Assembly: GCF_900186535.1 (NCBI RefSeq)
Contig: NZ_FYDE01000005.1
Location: 1,340,895-1,404,894 of the forward strand
From: Marasmitruncus massiliensis
GTDB taxonomy: Bacteria > Bacillota > Clostridia > Oscillospirales > Ruminococcaceae
Direction of reading: 5' to 3'
DNA: 64,000 nt
In this document: in pieces, positions 16,629 through 24,105 of the stretch
How positions within the stretch are numbered: position 1 is the stretch's first letter
Layout: the number at the start of each line of letters is the position of its first letter
Program-made: the position numbers and the translations under genes
Notes under the pieces: generated by a model
The model's database searches: none
What the model was told of the DNA's origin: nothing
What the model saw: only the letters and a program-made list of their open reading frames with translations

Positions 16629-17695
16629 ATGCGAAATTAAGGGATTTAATCGTAACAAACCTGCTGGCTGTTTTTGCCGGCCTGTTTTTAAGCGGAATAC
16701 TGCTGCTCTTTTTGAAGATTAATCCGCTGATTGTCTTTAAGCAGGCAGTAGTAACAATGGTAACAGATAAGTATACCCTCGGAGACGTCTTTCTGAAAGC
16801 AACGCCGCTCATCTTTACGGCATTGGCGTTCGCCTTTACCTTCAAGGCGAACCTGTTTAATATTGGCGCGCAGGGGCAGTTCTATATGGGCGCAATTGTT
16901 GCGGTTGCTGTTTCCCTGAAACTGGACGGAGTGGTTCCGACCCCTGTTTTACTGGTTGTTGTGTGTGTGCTCACCTTCCTTGCGGGAGGGGTTGTCGGCG
17001 GGCTGATCGGCTTTTTAAAAGCGCGGTATCACGCCAACGAATTTCTGGTCAGCATGATGTCAACCTATGTGGCACTTGCAGTTATGAATTATCTGCTTCG
17101 CACTTTTTTAAAGGAATCAAAAGGAGAATATCCGCAGACGGACGCAATCTCAAACAGCGGCTGGATTCCAACCCTGATCAAGGGTACAAGGCTCCATGCC
17201 GGATTTCTGCTGGCGATGCTGACCGCGGTTGCCGTTTGGATTCTGCTTTATAAAACACCGCTCGGCTATCGCATCCGGGCGGTCGGCAGCAATGCCTCGG
17301 CGGCTCAGATGTCCGGAATCAATTCCGGCAGAATCTATGTCGCCGCATTCTTCATCAGCGGCGCTCTGGCCGGAATGGCGGGGTTCACCGAAGTAAACGG
17401 CGTGCAGCACATGCTGATACAGAACTTTAATCCGGATGTCGGCTCCGCCGGGCTTGGAATCGCAATCCTGGCAAACGCGAACCCAATTGGGATTATCTTT
17501 GCGTCCCTGCTTTTCGGAGCGCTAAATGTGGCGGGGAACCTGATGGGACGGATGCCTGGGGTGAATGTCCCGTCCAGCATTATCGATCTGATGCAGGGAT
17601 TTGTCATGACATTCGTGATCATTTCTTACTTTGCAAGAACTTATCTGGATCGTCAAAGGAAAAAACGCGAATTGCAGAAGGCGGTGGAAAAATGA
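16625..17695 (+). CDS. Nucleoside-type ABC transporter permease 1
   Basis: A 356-residue BPD_transp_2 membrane protein with about nine to ten helices. Motifs such as NLFNIGAQGQFYMGAI and GYRIRAVGSNASAAQMSGIN are those of YufP/NupP-like permeases. Its ATG overlaps the ATPase stop (ATGA) and its own stop overlaps the next permease in the same way, so the three membrane-complex genes are translationally coupled. Confidence 0.9.
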   Translation: MNAKLRDLIVTNLLAVFAGLFLSGILLLFLKINPLIVFKQAVVTMVTDKYTLGDVFLKATPLIFTALAFAFTFKANLFNIGAQGQFYMGAIVAVAVSLKLDGVVPTPVLLVVVCVLTFLAGGVVGGLIGFLKARYHANEFLVSMMSTYVALAVMNYLLRTFLKESKGEYPQTDAISNSGWIPTLIKGTRLHAGFLLAMLTAVAVWILLYKTPLGYRIRAVGSNASAAQMSGINSGRIYVAAFFISGALAGMAGFTEVNGVQHMLIQNFNPDVGSAGLGIAILANANPIGIIFASLLFGALNVAGNLMGRMPGVNVPSSIIDLMQGFVMTFVIISYFARTYLDRQRKKRELQKAVEK

Positions 17696-18609
17696 TGATC
17701 AGTTTGTTGAGCCGTGCATTAATGATGAGTACCCCCTTGATGCTGGGGTCGATCGCGGAGGTCATTGCGGAACGTTCCGGCATGATGGTGACCGCGATCG
17801 AAGGAATTTTTCTGGTAGGCGCGTGGGGTGGCTTTGTCGGGACCTACCTGACCGGAAGCGCATGGATCGGAATGCTCACTGCAATTCTCTGCGGTCTGAC
17901 AGTTGCCGCCATCTATGGCAGCATCAGCATTTTTATGCGGCAGCATCAGGTTGTGACAGGTACCGCCCTGAATATCCTGGCGGCCGGATTTTGTGCTTAT
18001 TTTCAGAGGGTACTGTTCGGAGTACCGACGTCTCCGTTGAAAATAACGCCGCTTCAAAGCCTGAGCATCCCGCTGCTTTCCCAAATACCGGTGCTCGGGC
18101 CGATCTTTTTTCAGCAGAATGCTTTGACCTATTTTGTCTATCTTTTAATCCCAATCGCATATATTGTCCTTTATAAAACATCCGTCGGGCTGACCATCCG
18201 TTCCACCGGCGAAAACCCGGAAGCGGTTGACGTCGCCGGCATTCATGTGAATACCGTCCGCTTTTTGACCGTGCTGACGGCGGGCGTCTTAGGAGGGCTT
18301 GCGGGTGCGTTCTATTCCGTCGGATATCTGGGAATGTTTACGACCAACATGATCGGAGGCAGAGGCTGGATTGCGTTCGCAATCTGCTTCCTCGGAAACT
18401 GGAATCCGAAAGGGGCTGTGATCGGGACAGTCGTGTTCGGGCTTGCGGAAGCGGTTGCGATTTATATGCAGTCGATCGGCGGCAACGGATATTTCCCGAA
18501 TGAGCTGTTTATCGCGCTGCCTTACATCCTGACGATCGTGCTGACCGTTGCGCGGCGGAACTTCAATGTCCCTGCCAAACTGGGCGTTGCATATTGCAAG
18601 GAAAGCTGA
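17692..18609 (+). CDS. Nucleoside-type ABC transporter permease 2
   Basis: A 305-residue partner permease, BPD_transp_2 class. It has the early SIAEVIAERSGMMVTAIEGIFLVGA (in most relatives the glycines are in GxxNIGxEG) and the later GLTIRSTGENPEAVDVAGI loop that contacts the ATPase. It forms a heterodimer with permease 1. It ends the operon; a terminator follows at 18654-18690. Confidence 0.9.
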   Translation: MMISLLSRALMMSTPLMLGSIAEVIAERSGMMVTAIEGIFLVGAWGGFVGTYLTGSAWIGMLTAILCGLTVAAIYGSISIFMRQHQVVTGTALNILAAGFCAYFQRVLFGVPTSPLKITPLQSLSIPLLSQIPVLGPIFFQQNALTYFVYLLIPIAYIVLYKTSVGLTIRSTGENPEAVDVAGIHVNTVRFLTVLTAGVLGGLAGAFYSVGYLGMFTTNMIGGRGWIAFAICFLGNWNPKGAVIGTVVFGLAEAVAIYMQSIGGNGYFPNELFIALPYILTIVLTVARRNFNVPAKLGVAYCKES

Positions 18610-18653
18610 TGAGCATACTGATCGGTTATTCTCAGTGCCTTGCATGAAAAACA

Positions 18654-18690
18654 GATTTCTTTTGACGGAGTGAATTTGTCAAAAGAAATC
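18654..18690 (+). terminator. Terminator after the BMP-type transporter operon
   Basis: A 13-bp perfect stem (18654-18666 with 18678-18690), an 11-nt loop and a downstream T-rich tail (CGTTTTATTTTAT). It lies 45 nt after the last permease stop codon. Confidence 0.85.
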
Positions 18691-18720
18691 CGTTTTATTT
18701 TATAGATTCTGTAAAAACAG

Positions 18721-18749
18721 TTGCGGAAAATGGTTTCGTCAAGTAATAT
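18721..18749 (+). promoter_or_regulatory. Promoter of the FMN-binding protein gene
   Basis: -35 TTGCGG (18721-18726), a 17-bp spacer and -10 TAATAT (18744-18749), about 75 nt before the ATG. Confidence 0.55.
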
Positions 18750-18825
18750 GAAAAGCGGAAACTACTTTTTTAGGGAATTTTATTTTGCCTGAAGTTTCAG
18801 ACAGCCAGGCGGGGAGGAATCGGAT

Positions 18826-19233
18826 ATGACAAAAAGAGCGAAATCAATACTGTTCGGTACAGCGGCAGCTTTTTTGCTGATCGCCGTTGTCTGGGGGTTC
18901 TCTTATCTGAACAGGGTTTCCAGTTATAAAAACGAGGTTAACACGCTGGCGGTCGGCGATGTTGATTTCAGTCAGGTTGCGGACGGTGTTTATATCGGGG
19001 ACTGCGATGTGGAGTTCATTTATGCCAAAGTGCAGGTGACTGTGGAGAACGGAAAAGCAACGGATATTCAGATTTTGGAGCACCGGAACGAACGGGGCGC
19101 TCCGGCCGAAACAATCATTGATGCAGTTCTGCAAGAGCAAAGCCTGTCGGTTGATACTGTTTCCGGAGCGACAAACTCCAGCAGGGTGATCTTAAAAGCC
19201 GTTGAAAACGCGGTTTCGCAAAAACAACAATAA
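18826..19233 (+). CDS. Membrane-anchored FMN-binding domain protein
   Basis: A 135-residue protein with one N-terminal membrane helix (about 5-25) and an extracytoplasmic FMN_bind domain. The segment DTVSGATNSSRVI fits the flavinylation motif in which the Thr of SGAT is linked to FMN by ApbE-type transferases. Such domains carry electrons outside the membrane (Rnf/Nqr-like or extracellular flavin relays). No ApbE gene or redox partner lies nearby. It has its own promoter, a GGGAGGA ribosome binding site and a terminator, so it is a separate unit between the importer and the recombinase. Confidence 0.82.
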   Translation: MTKRAKSILFGTAAAFLLIAVVWGFSYLNRVSSYKNEVNTLAVGDVDFSQVADGVYIGDCDVEFIYAKVQVTVENGKATDIQILEHRNERGAPAETIIDAVLQEQSLSVDTVSGATNSSRVILKAVENAVSQKQQ

Positions 19234-19255
19234 AGACTTAACTATGGCGCATAGG

Positions 19256-19291
19256 AAAGAACCGTTTCGGCAGAAGCTGAAACGGTTCTTT
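19256..19291. terminator. Convergent bidirectional terminator
   Basis: A 13-bp perfect stem (19256-19268 with 19279-19291) with AAA/TTT at its base, between the FMN-binding gene (plus) and the recombinase gene (minus), touching the recombinase stop codon. Confidence 0.8.
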
Positions 19292-20754
19292 TACAGTTTC
19301 CAGATGACTTCCAGGCTGTCGGATGACAGCAGAATTTTTTCAATGATTCTGAAAGCGACTGCCTTTTTCTCTTCAAATTGCAGCTTTTCAAAGTCAAACT
19401 TTGCCGGTTCCTTTTTAAACTCCAAACGTTCCAGTTGTTTTATCTGTTCTCGCAGGGATTGTTTCTGTTGGTCGAGCCGCAGCAGTTCGGCATTTATGTA
19501 CTTTACTGAAACGGAATTCCCTTCGGCAAGGGCACCGATTAAACGGCAGATTTTGGTTTCGACAGCGGATAAATCCTCCCGAAGCCGCTGGCCGGTATCG
19601 CCCGGCTGTTCCGTGCCGGCACAGCCGGAGAAGAGCGCTTTGACTTCTTCGGAGACTGCGTGCTCAATTTCTATGATGGAGAGCCGGAAAGACTGGCTGC
19701 AAATCCTGTAGTTGCTGCGTCCGGTACAGGACAGGTATTTCCGTCCTTTGCTGACGGATACCTTGGCGCTGTAACCGCAGCTGGCGCATTTGAGCAGCCC
19801 GCTCAGCCAGGTGTGTTTCCCTTTTCCGGTATTTTGAATCTGCCGGTTATGACAAAGCTTATATTGGCAGTTCAGCCACAGATCGGCGGGGATCACTCCT
19901 TTGTGGTTGAGAATGATAACCCGCTGTTCCTCCGGCTGCGTATATCGGCTTTTTGCACGGTCACGCCTGCCTTCAATCCGGCAGGCGGAGGTTCCGTCAA
20001 ATGCCTCCTCAGGGGGAAGTCCCCTGATTCCCTGTGAAGCGAAATAATCCCGGACTGCTGTTGTCGACTGCACATAGGCGGTGTTGTGCAGAATCCTTGA
20101 AACGGAAACACTGTCCCAGGCGGGCCTTTTCCCGCAGGGAATTGCTTCTTCATTCAGCTCTTTTGCGACTGTGCTCAGCGAGGTCCCCGGCAAAGCGTAT
20201 GTTTCGAAGATGCGTTTTACGATTTCACATTGCCGGTTGGGGATCAGGGCGGGGGATTTTTTCCCGGTTTCCTCCGTGACCCTGCCGAGATCAAATCCGA
20301 AAGGCGCACTGCCTCCCGCCCATTCCCCGCGTAATATTCTTTGCTGGTAATTATCCCGGATGCGTTCCGCGATGGTTTCTCGTTCCAGTTGGGCGAATAC
20401 CATAATGATGTACAGCATGGCGCGCCCCATGGGGGTTGAGGTGTCAAATTTTTCATTGATGGATACGAACTCAACATCTTTGCTCTGAAAAATCTCCCAA
20501 ATTCGTCCGAAATCCGCTATGGAACGGCTGAACCGATCCATCCGGTAGACCACCACTTTTTGAATCCGTCCTGCTTTCACAGAGTCAATCATTTTTTCAA
20601 AGGAAGGACGGTGCGTATTTTTCCCGGAAAATCCCTTGTCCTTATATATCATGAACGCATCCCCGATACATTCACTCCGACACAGCTCAATTTGCCCCTC
20701 AATGGAAAGACTGTCCTTTTTGTCTACAGACTGCCGCGCGTAGATTGCTGTCAA
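19291..20754 (-). CDS. Large serine recombinase (integrase)
   Basis: A 487-residue site-specific recombinase. The resolvase domain has Tyr5-x-Arg7-x-Ser9 (nucleophile Ser9), YRMDRFSRS and the RAMLYIIMVFAQLERETI helix leading into the DNA-binding region. Next come a recombinase domain (AKELNEEAIPCGKRPAWDSVSVSRILHN) and a zinc ribbon CASCG...CTGRS...CSQSF (about 330-370), with a coiled-coil tail. Length and order are those of phage and ICE large serine integrases. It starts with TTG at 20754 behind GGGGGAGG. It is the obvious candidate to have moved the 11.06-34.54 kb island, though it sits mid-island. Confidence 0.93.
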   Translation of the reverse strand: MTAIYARQSVDKKDSLSIEGQIELCRSECIGDAFMIYKDKGFSGKNTHRPSFEKMIDSVKAGRIQKVVVYRMDRFSRSIADFGRIWEIFQSKDVEFVSINEKFDTSTPMGRAMLYIIMVFAQLERETIAERIRDNYQQRILRGEWAGGSAPFGFDLGRVTEETGKKSPALIPNRQCEIVKRIFETYALPGTSLSTVAKELNEEAIPCGKRPAWDSVSVSRILHNTAYVQSTTAVRDYFASQGIRGLPPEEAFDGTSACRIEGRRDRAKSRYTQPEEQRVIILNHKGVIPADLWLNCQYKLCHNRQIQNTGKGKHTWLSGLLKCASCGYSAKVSVSKGRKYLSCTGRSNYRICSQSFRLSIIEIEHAVSEEVKALFSGCAGTEQPGDTGQRLREDLSAVETKICRLIGALAEGNSVSVKYINAELLRLDQQKQSLREQIKQLERLEFKKEPAKFDFEKLQFEEKKAVAFRIIEKILLSSDSLEVIWKL

Positions 20755-20788
20755 AGTGTGTACCTCCCCCCGGCAACATTGATGAACG

Positions 20789-20953
20789 TTACGGAGTTTT
20801 CCGCCTTTGTTTTTTGGGGGACCGAGCAGTTACATGAGACGACGGGCTTTCCTTTCCCTGCAGAAGTTGGCACAGTTCACAATAGACGGCGCTGATCTGC
20901 TGTTTTCTTGTGTTTTCGTCCGGATAACCGGGATGAATATGCTTTACCGTCAT
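20789..20953 (-). CDS. Small ORF upstream of the recombinase
   Basis: A 54-codon ORF starting MTVKHIHPGYPDENTRKQQ, containing CELC and ending in a basic tail. A strong GGAGG lies 8 nt before the ATG, and it ends 34 nt before the recombinase start in the same direction. I do not recognise a family. Position and size suggest an accessory factor such as a directionality factor or a leader peptide, but this is inference. Confidence 0.5.
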   Translation of the reverse strand: MTVKHIHPGYPDENTRKQQISAVYCELCQLLQGKESPSSHVTARSPKKQRRKTP

Positions 20954-21043
20954 ACCGCCGCCTCCTGCTGTGCTAGTTCAATTGTATGTAACAATCTATG
21001 GGAACTTTACCTTCCTCCTGAAAAAGATAAAAAGCACAGCAAG

Positions 21044-21081
21044 AAGAAGCCCACAGCCGGATTAAAGGCTGTGGGCTTCTT
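21044..21081 (-). terminator. Terminator of the citrate lyase operon
   Basis: A perfect 15-bp stem (21044-21058 with 21067-21081) and an 8-nt loop. On the minus strand it is followed by a T-rich stretch (CTTTTTATCTTTTT). It lies 36 nt beyond the last gene of the cit operon. Confidence 0.85.
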
Positions 21082-21116
21082 ATAAAGTAAAAATCAATGT
21101 AAAAAAGTTGTCCGAT

Positions 21117-21584
21117 TTATTCGTGCAGCGGAGCGTGCTGCATACCGTCAGAAGTGATATCCAGCATTTTTACGGTTGCCGCCGCTGACTGTCTCATCTG
21201 CAAGGTTTCCCAAAAATGATGCGCCGACAACAACAGAATTACGGCCGCGCAGCCCGCAAGCGTTTCCATCAGACTCCCATGGCTCAGCACGACCTGACGC
21301 GTAATGGCAAACAGCAGGATTTCCATAATCGACTCCGGCGTACGGTTCAGGAATGTTTTGATAAATTCAATTCCGATTACAAGGATCAGCAGGTCCGCTA
21401 AAAAGTTCTGCAGCCCGCTGGGACCGATGAGCGGAGAGGGAATGCAGAAATATTTTTTCAGCAGGCAAAAACCGCAGATGGTGATTCCCGCAAATACCAC
21501 CCACGAAAGGGCCCCTTCAAAAATTGCCGCAGCAATTTGTAACCCTTGCTGTGATTTTTTTCTGATGATTTGATGCAAAACCAT
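21117..21584 (-). CDS. PsiE-like membrane protein
   Basis: A 155-residue protein with four hydrophobic helices. The pattern IEFIKTFLNRTPESIMEILLF followed by an Arg and a His (ITRQVVLSHGS) and a last helix resembles the phosphate-starvation-inducible PsiE family. Function unknown. It is the last gene of the citDEF cluster, 33 nt after citXG, so it may be co-transcribed. Assigned by pattern only; an unrelated small membrane protein is possible. Confidence 0.5.
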   Translation of the reverse strand: MVLHQIIRKKSQQGLQIAAAIFEGALSWVVFAGITICGFCLLKKYFCIPSPLIGPSGLQNFLADLLILVIGIEFIKTFLNRTPESIMEILLFAITRQVVLSHGSLMETLAGCAAVILLLSAHHFWETLQMRQSAAATVKMLDITSDGMQHAPLHE

Positions 21585-21617
21585 GCTCCCTTCTGCCTGT
21601 AAAGATACTTAAGCAGG

Positions 21618-23090
21618 TCATTCCGGTTTGTGGCTTTTCATGATAGAGATGGAGGCGGAGCCAATCGCAGAACGAAAAACCGTATATGCAGTCGTGCTGC
21701 CTGCGGGGATTTTCCAGATGTCCTCCAGAAATAAAGTCATCCATGCGCAGGCCAGCAGGTCCGCGCAGCCTCCTGCGCTCAGGTTCTGCTGGCGCATAAA
21801 TGTATCGAGCTGCCATGCGGAGGCGGTTTGTTCCTGAACGGTTTGCCGTCTTTGCAGCAGTCTTCCGATCACTTGACTGAACTTGTGCTGGACGCTGAGA
21901 CTGGAGCGATGGATCAAAGTGCTGTCACTGACATTTGCCATTAAGGAAAGAAGCGCGGCTGTTCCCGCCTCGTCTTTGCTGTATCCGTCCGCCAAAGTCT
22001 TTTTCAGGACCGGCAGGGCGAAGTCTTTGACAGATGGAAAGCCGCCTGCGGCTTCTCCGCGTACGCCGGTCAGCCCATATTGGATAAAAAGGCGCTCCCC
22101 GGCGGTTTTTGCGCTTTGTGCTGTTATGGTCTTGAAATCATCGAGCGCGCAGGCGGCAATCTGTGCACTCAAAGAGAACATCTTTTCTTCCGACATCTGC
22201 TGCCCTTCTCTTAGCAGGCGGCCGCCGGCCGCCACGAGAATTCCGAGCAGAAAAATGGCGCCTTTATGGGTGTTGACGCCGTTTGTTGCGGCGTGCATGG
22301 CGCGTTCCGCTTCCACTCCGAGAAGACGAAGTTTCGAAAACAGCTCGGATGGTGTACCGGCAAACCGGAATCCAAGCCGTGCCGATTCGCGGAAGTAGGG
22401 GAGGAGCGCTGCCGTACTGTCAAGAAACAGATAGAAATCCATATCCTGATGCGATCCGTTGTTGCTGCGGTCTACAAGCCCGGGTTTGGGGGTTACGGCC
22501 ACCTCGTAGAGCAATGCGCGGACAGCGCACGCGGCAATCCGGTCGCAGACGGTTTCCCCGAAATAGCGCTTCATGACGGAGATCGTATGTACAGTCAGTT
22601 TGTCAACCGTATGAGCGCGGCTTCGCGCGCAGACAGCCGCCGCCTGATCGCAGATCAGGCATTTTCGCTCTGCAAAGCCAACCTCCACGCGCGAAATCTT
22701 ACTTCCATCGGATTTCAAAACATCAATATCAAAGATGCGCCCAAGCGGGCATCCTTCTTCGAGCCGGGTCATCCACTGCTTTACTTTACGGGCGTCTTCC
22801 TGAACCGAGAAAAAAGCTGTTGGCCCGGTTTTATTCAGCTGCTGCTCAAAATGGGCGACAGGCGTTTTTTTCTCCTGTAAAAGTTCGGTGATCTGTGAGA
22901 CAGCCTCGCGGAACGTCTGAATTGCCAGAGAAAATGCTTTATACGGTCCCGCGATATTAAGAGTCAGGCAGATCAGCGAACCCTGCCATTGCTTCAGGAG
23001 TTGCTGTTGGCGGCGCACGCGCGCTTCGCGCGCGTCCAGCATTTCCTCCAACGCTACGGGTTCACAGCCTGACAGTTCCGGTATCATCAT
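21618..23090 (-). CDS. citXG: CitX-CitG fusion: citrate lyase prosthetic group synthesis and transfer
   Basis: A 490-residue two-domain protein. The first about 175 residues match CitX, which attaches the phosphoribosyl-dephospho-CoA group to the acyl carrier subunit (PLGRIFDIDV motif). The remainder matches CitG, which makes triphosphoribosyl-dephospho-CoA from dephospho-CoA and ATP (ALLYEVAVTPKPGLVDRSNN, then GVNTHKGAIFLLGILVAA). Natural CitXG fusions are known in several bacteria. The start overlaps the citC stop as ATGA. Confidence 0.92.
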   Translation of the reverse strand: MMIPELSGCEPVALEEMLDAREARVRRQQQLLKQWQGSLICLTLNIAGPYKAFSLAIQTFREAVSQITELLQEKKTPVAHFEQQLNKTGPTAFFSVQEDARKVKQWMTRLEEGCPLGRIFDIDVLKSDGSKISRVEVGFAERKCLICDQAAAVCARSRAHTVDKLTVHTISVMKRYFGETVCDRIAACAVRALLYEVAVTPKPGLVDRSNNGSHQDMDFYLFLDSTAALLPYFRESARLGFRFAGTPSELFSKLRLLGVEAERAMHAATNGVNTHKGAIFLLGILVAAGGRLLREGQQMSEEKMFSLSAQIAACALDDFKTITAQSAKTAGERLFIQYGLTGVRGEAAGGFPSVKDFALPVLKKTLADGYSKDEAGTAALLSLMANVSDSTLIHRSSLSVQHKFSQVIGRLLQRRQTVQEQTASAWQLDTFMRQQNLSAGGCADLLACAWMTLFLEDIWKIPAGSTTAYTVFRSAIGSASISIMKSHKPE

Positions 23091-24091
23091 AGAGGGTTCC
23101 TTTCCGGGGAATTTTTGAGGGAAGCCAAATAAGAAAATGTGGGTTCGGGTACGAGGGGACGAATTTCTTCGAGCTTTCCTTCTGCAAGCAGCCGCCGTAC
23201 CTGAGAAGCGCTGACGGCCAGCCCGTTCTCTTCCCTGCGCGGAATCGTAATCAGTTCAATTCCGTTTCCGGGAAGGGTTTCCCGCAGGGCCTGATTGTAA
23301 CGGGCTGTCACCGGGCAAAAAGGTTCCTCCCCGACGTAGCGGCGCGTGATATGGAGCGGCTTGGCAAAGCATTTGCAGAAAACCTCCAAATCCAGCGCAC
23401 AGTTGACTTCCGCCGTTCTGGATTTGTCTTTCAGAAAATAATTGGGGAAGGTCGCGGAGGAAATCAGATATTCCCCGGTGGGGTGCACGAACACATTCGG
23501 GAACCGCGCCGCCGTTTTTTGCGCGAGTTCCATGCGGACTTCGAAAGGAAAGGTACTCTGCTCTTCCGAAAGAATGAACAGATGCAACGTGCCGCATTGG
23601 CTTGCGGCAGTTTCGACCAGATACAGGTGCCCGTTTGTAAACGGGTTTGCGTTGGCCACAATTGCGCCGGTGATGCCTTTGGTATCCGGAACGGCGAAAG
23701 AAGCCACAAAATCCCGCACGCCGTTTTTTTGATTTTCCATCAGCAGAACGTCACCGGTTACGGCAATGGGATAGAAGCCCAGCCCTGAAAACAGCTCCTG
23801 ATTCGACGGTGTTGTAAACAAAAACAGATGAGAAAATCCGGCCGCGATTGCATCCTGAACCAGCACTGTCATAACAGCCGCGGCCAGACCTTCCCCCCGC
23901 CTTTCAGGGGAAACACCAATGCACTTCAGGAGATTTTTGTCCCGCGAGCCGGTTGCCAGCAGTTCGCCGTCTTCTTCGAGGAGGACTGTAACCTGTACCT
24001 TCGGGTCAAAACTGAGGGAAAGGCGGTCTAAAAACCGGATGACGTCCGCTTTTTTCCGGCCGGCAGCCGGCGCCATGACAATTGTTTCCAT
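23087..24091 (-). CDS. citC: [Citrate (pro-3S)-lyase] ligase
   Basis: A 334-residue enzyme that acetylates the prosthetic thiol of citrate lyase from acetate and ATP, switching the lyase on. The N-terminal half is an acetyltransferase-like domain (CIGVSPERRGEGLAAAV). The C-terminal half is a nucleotidyltransferase domain with VANANPFTNGHLYLVE (HxGH-type site) and AVSASQVRRLL. The ATG at 24091 has AGGAG 7 nt upstream; the open frame runs further up to 24142 but without support. It begins 15 nt after the hydratase gene ends. Confidence 0.92.
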   Translation of the reverse strand: METIVMAPAAGRKKADVIRFLDRLSLSFDPKVQVTVLLEEDGELLATGSRDKNLLKCIGVSPERRGEGLAAAVMTVLVQDAIAAGFSHLFLFTTPSNQELFSGLGFYPIAVTGDVLLMENQKNGVRDFVASFAVPDTKGITGAIVANANPFTNGHLYLVETAASQCGTLHLFILSEEQSTFPFEVRMELAQKTAARFPNVFVHPTGEYLISSATFPNYFLKDKSRTAEVNCALDLEVFCKCFAKPLHITRRYVGEEPFCPVTARYNQALRETLPGNGIELITIPRREENGLAVSASQVRRLLAEGKLEEIRPLVPEPTFSYLASLKNSPERNPL

Positions 24092-24105
24092 AGATGTTCT
24101 CCTGT

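Noticed and set aside
19230-21100. The recombinase as a separate small element nested in the island
   Set aside because: Neighbouring genes on both sides look complete and I found no matching repeats flanking this segment, so nested insertion is possible but unsupported.
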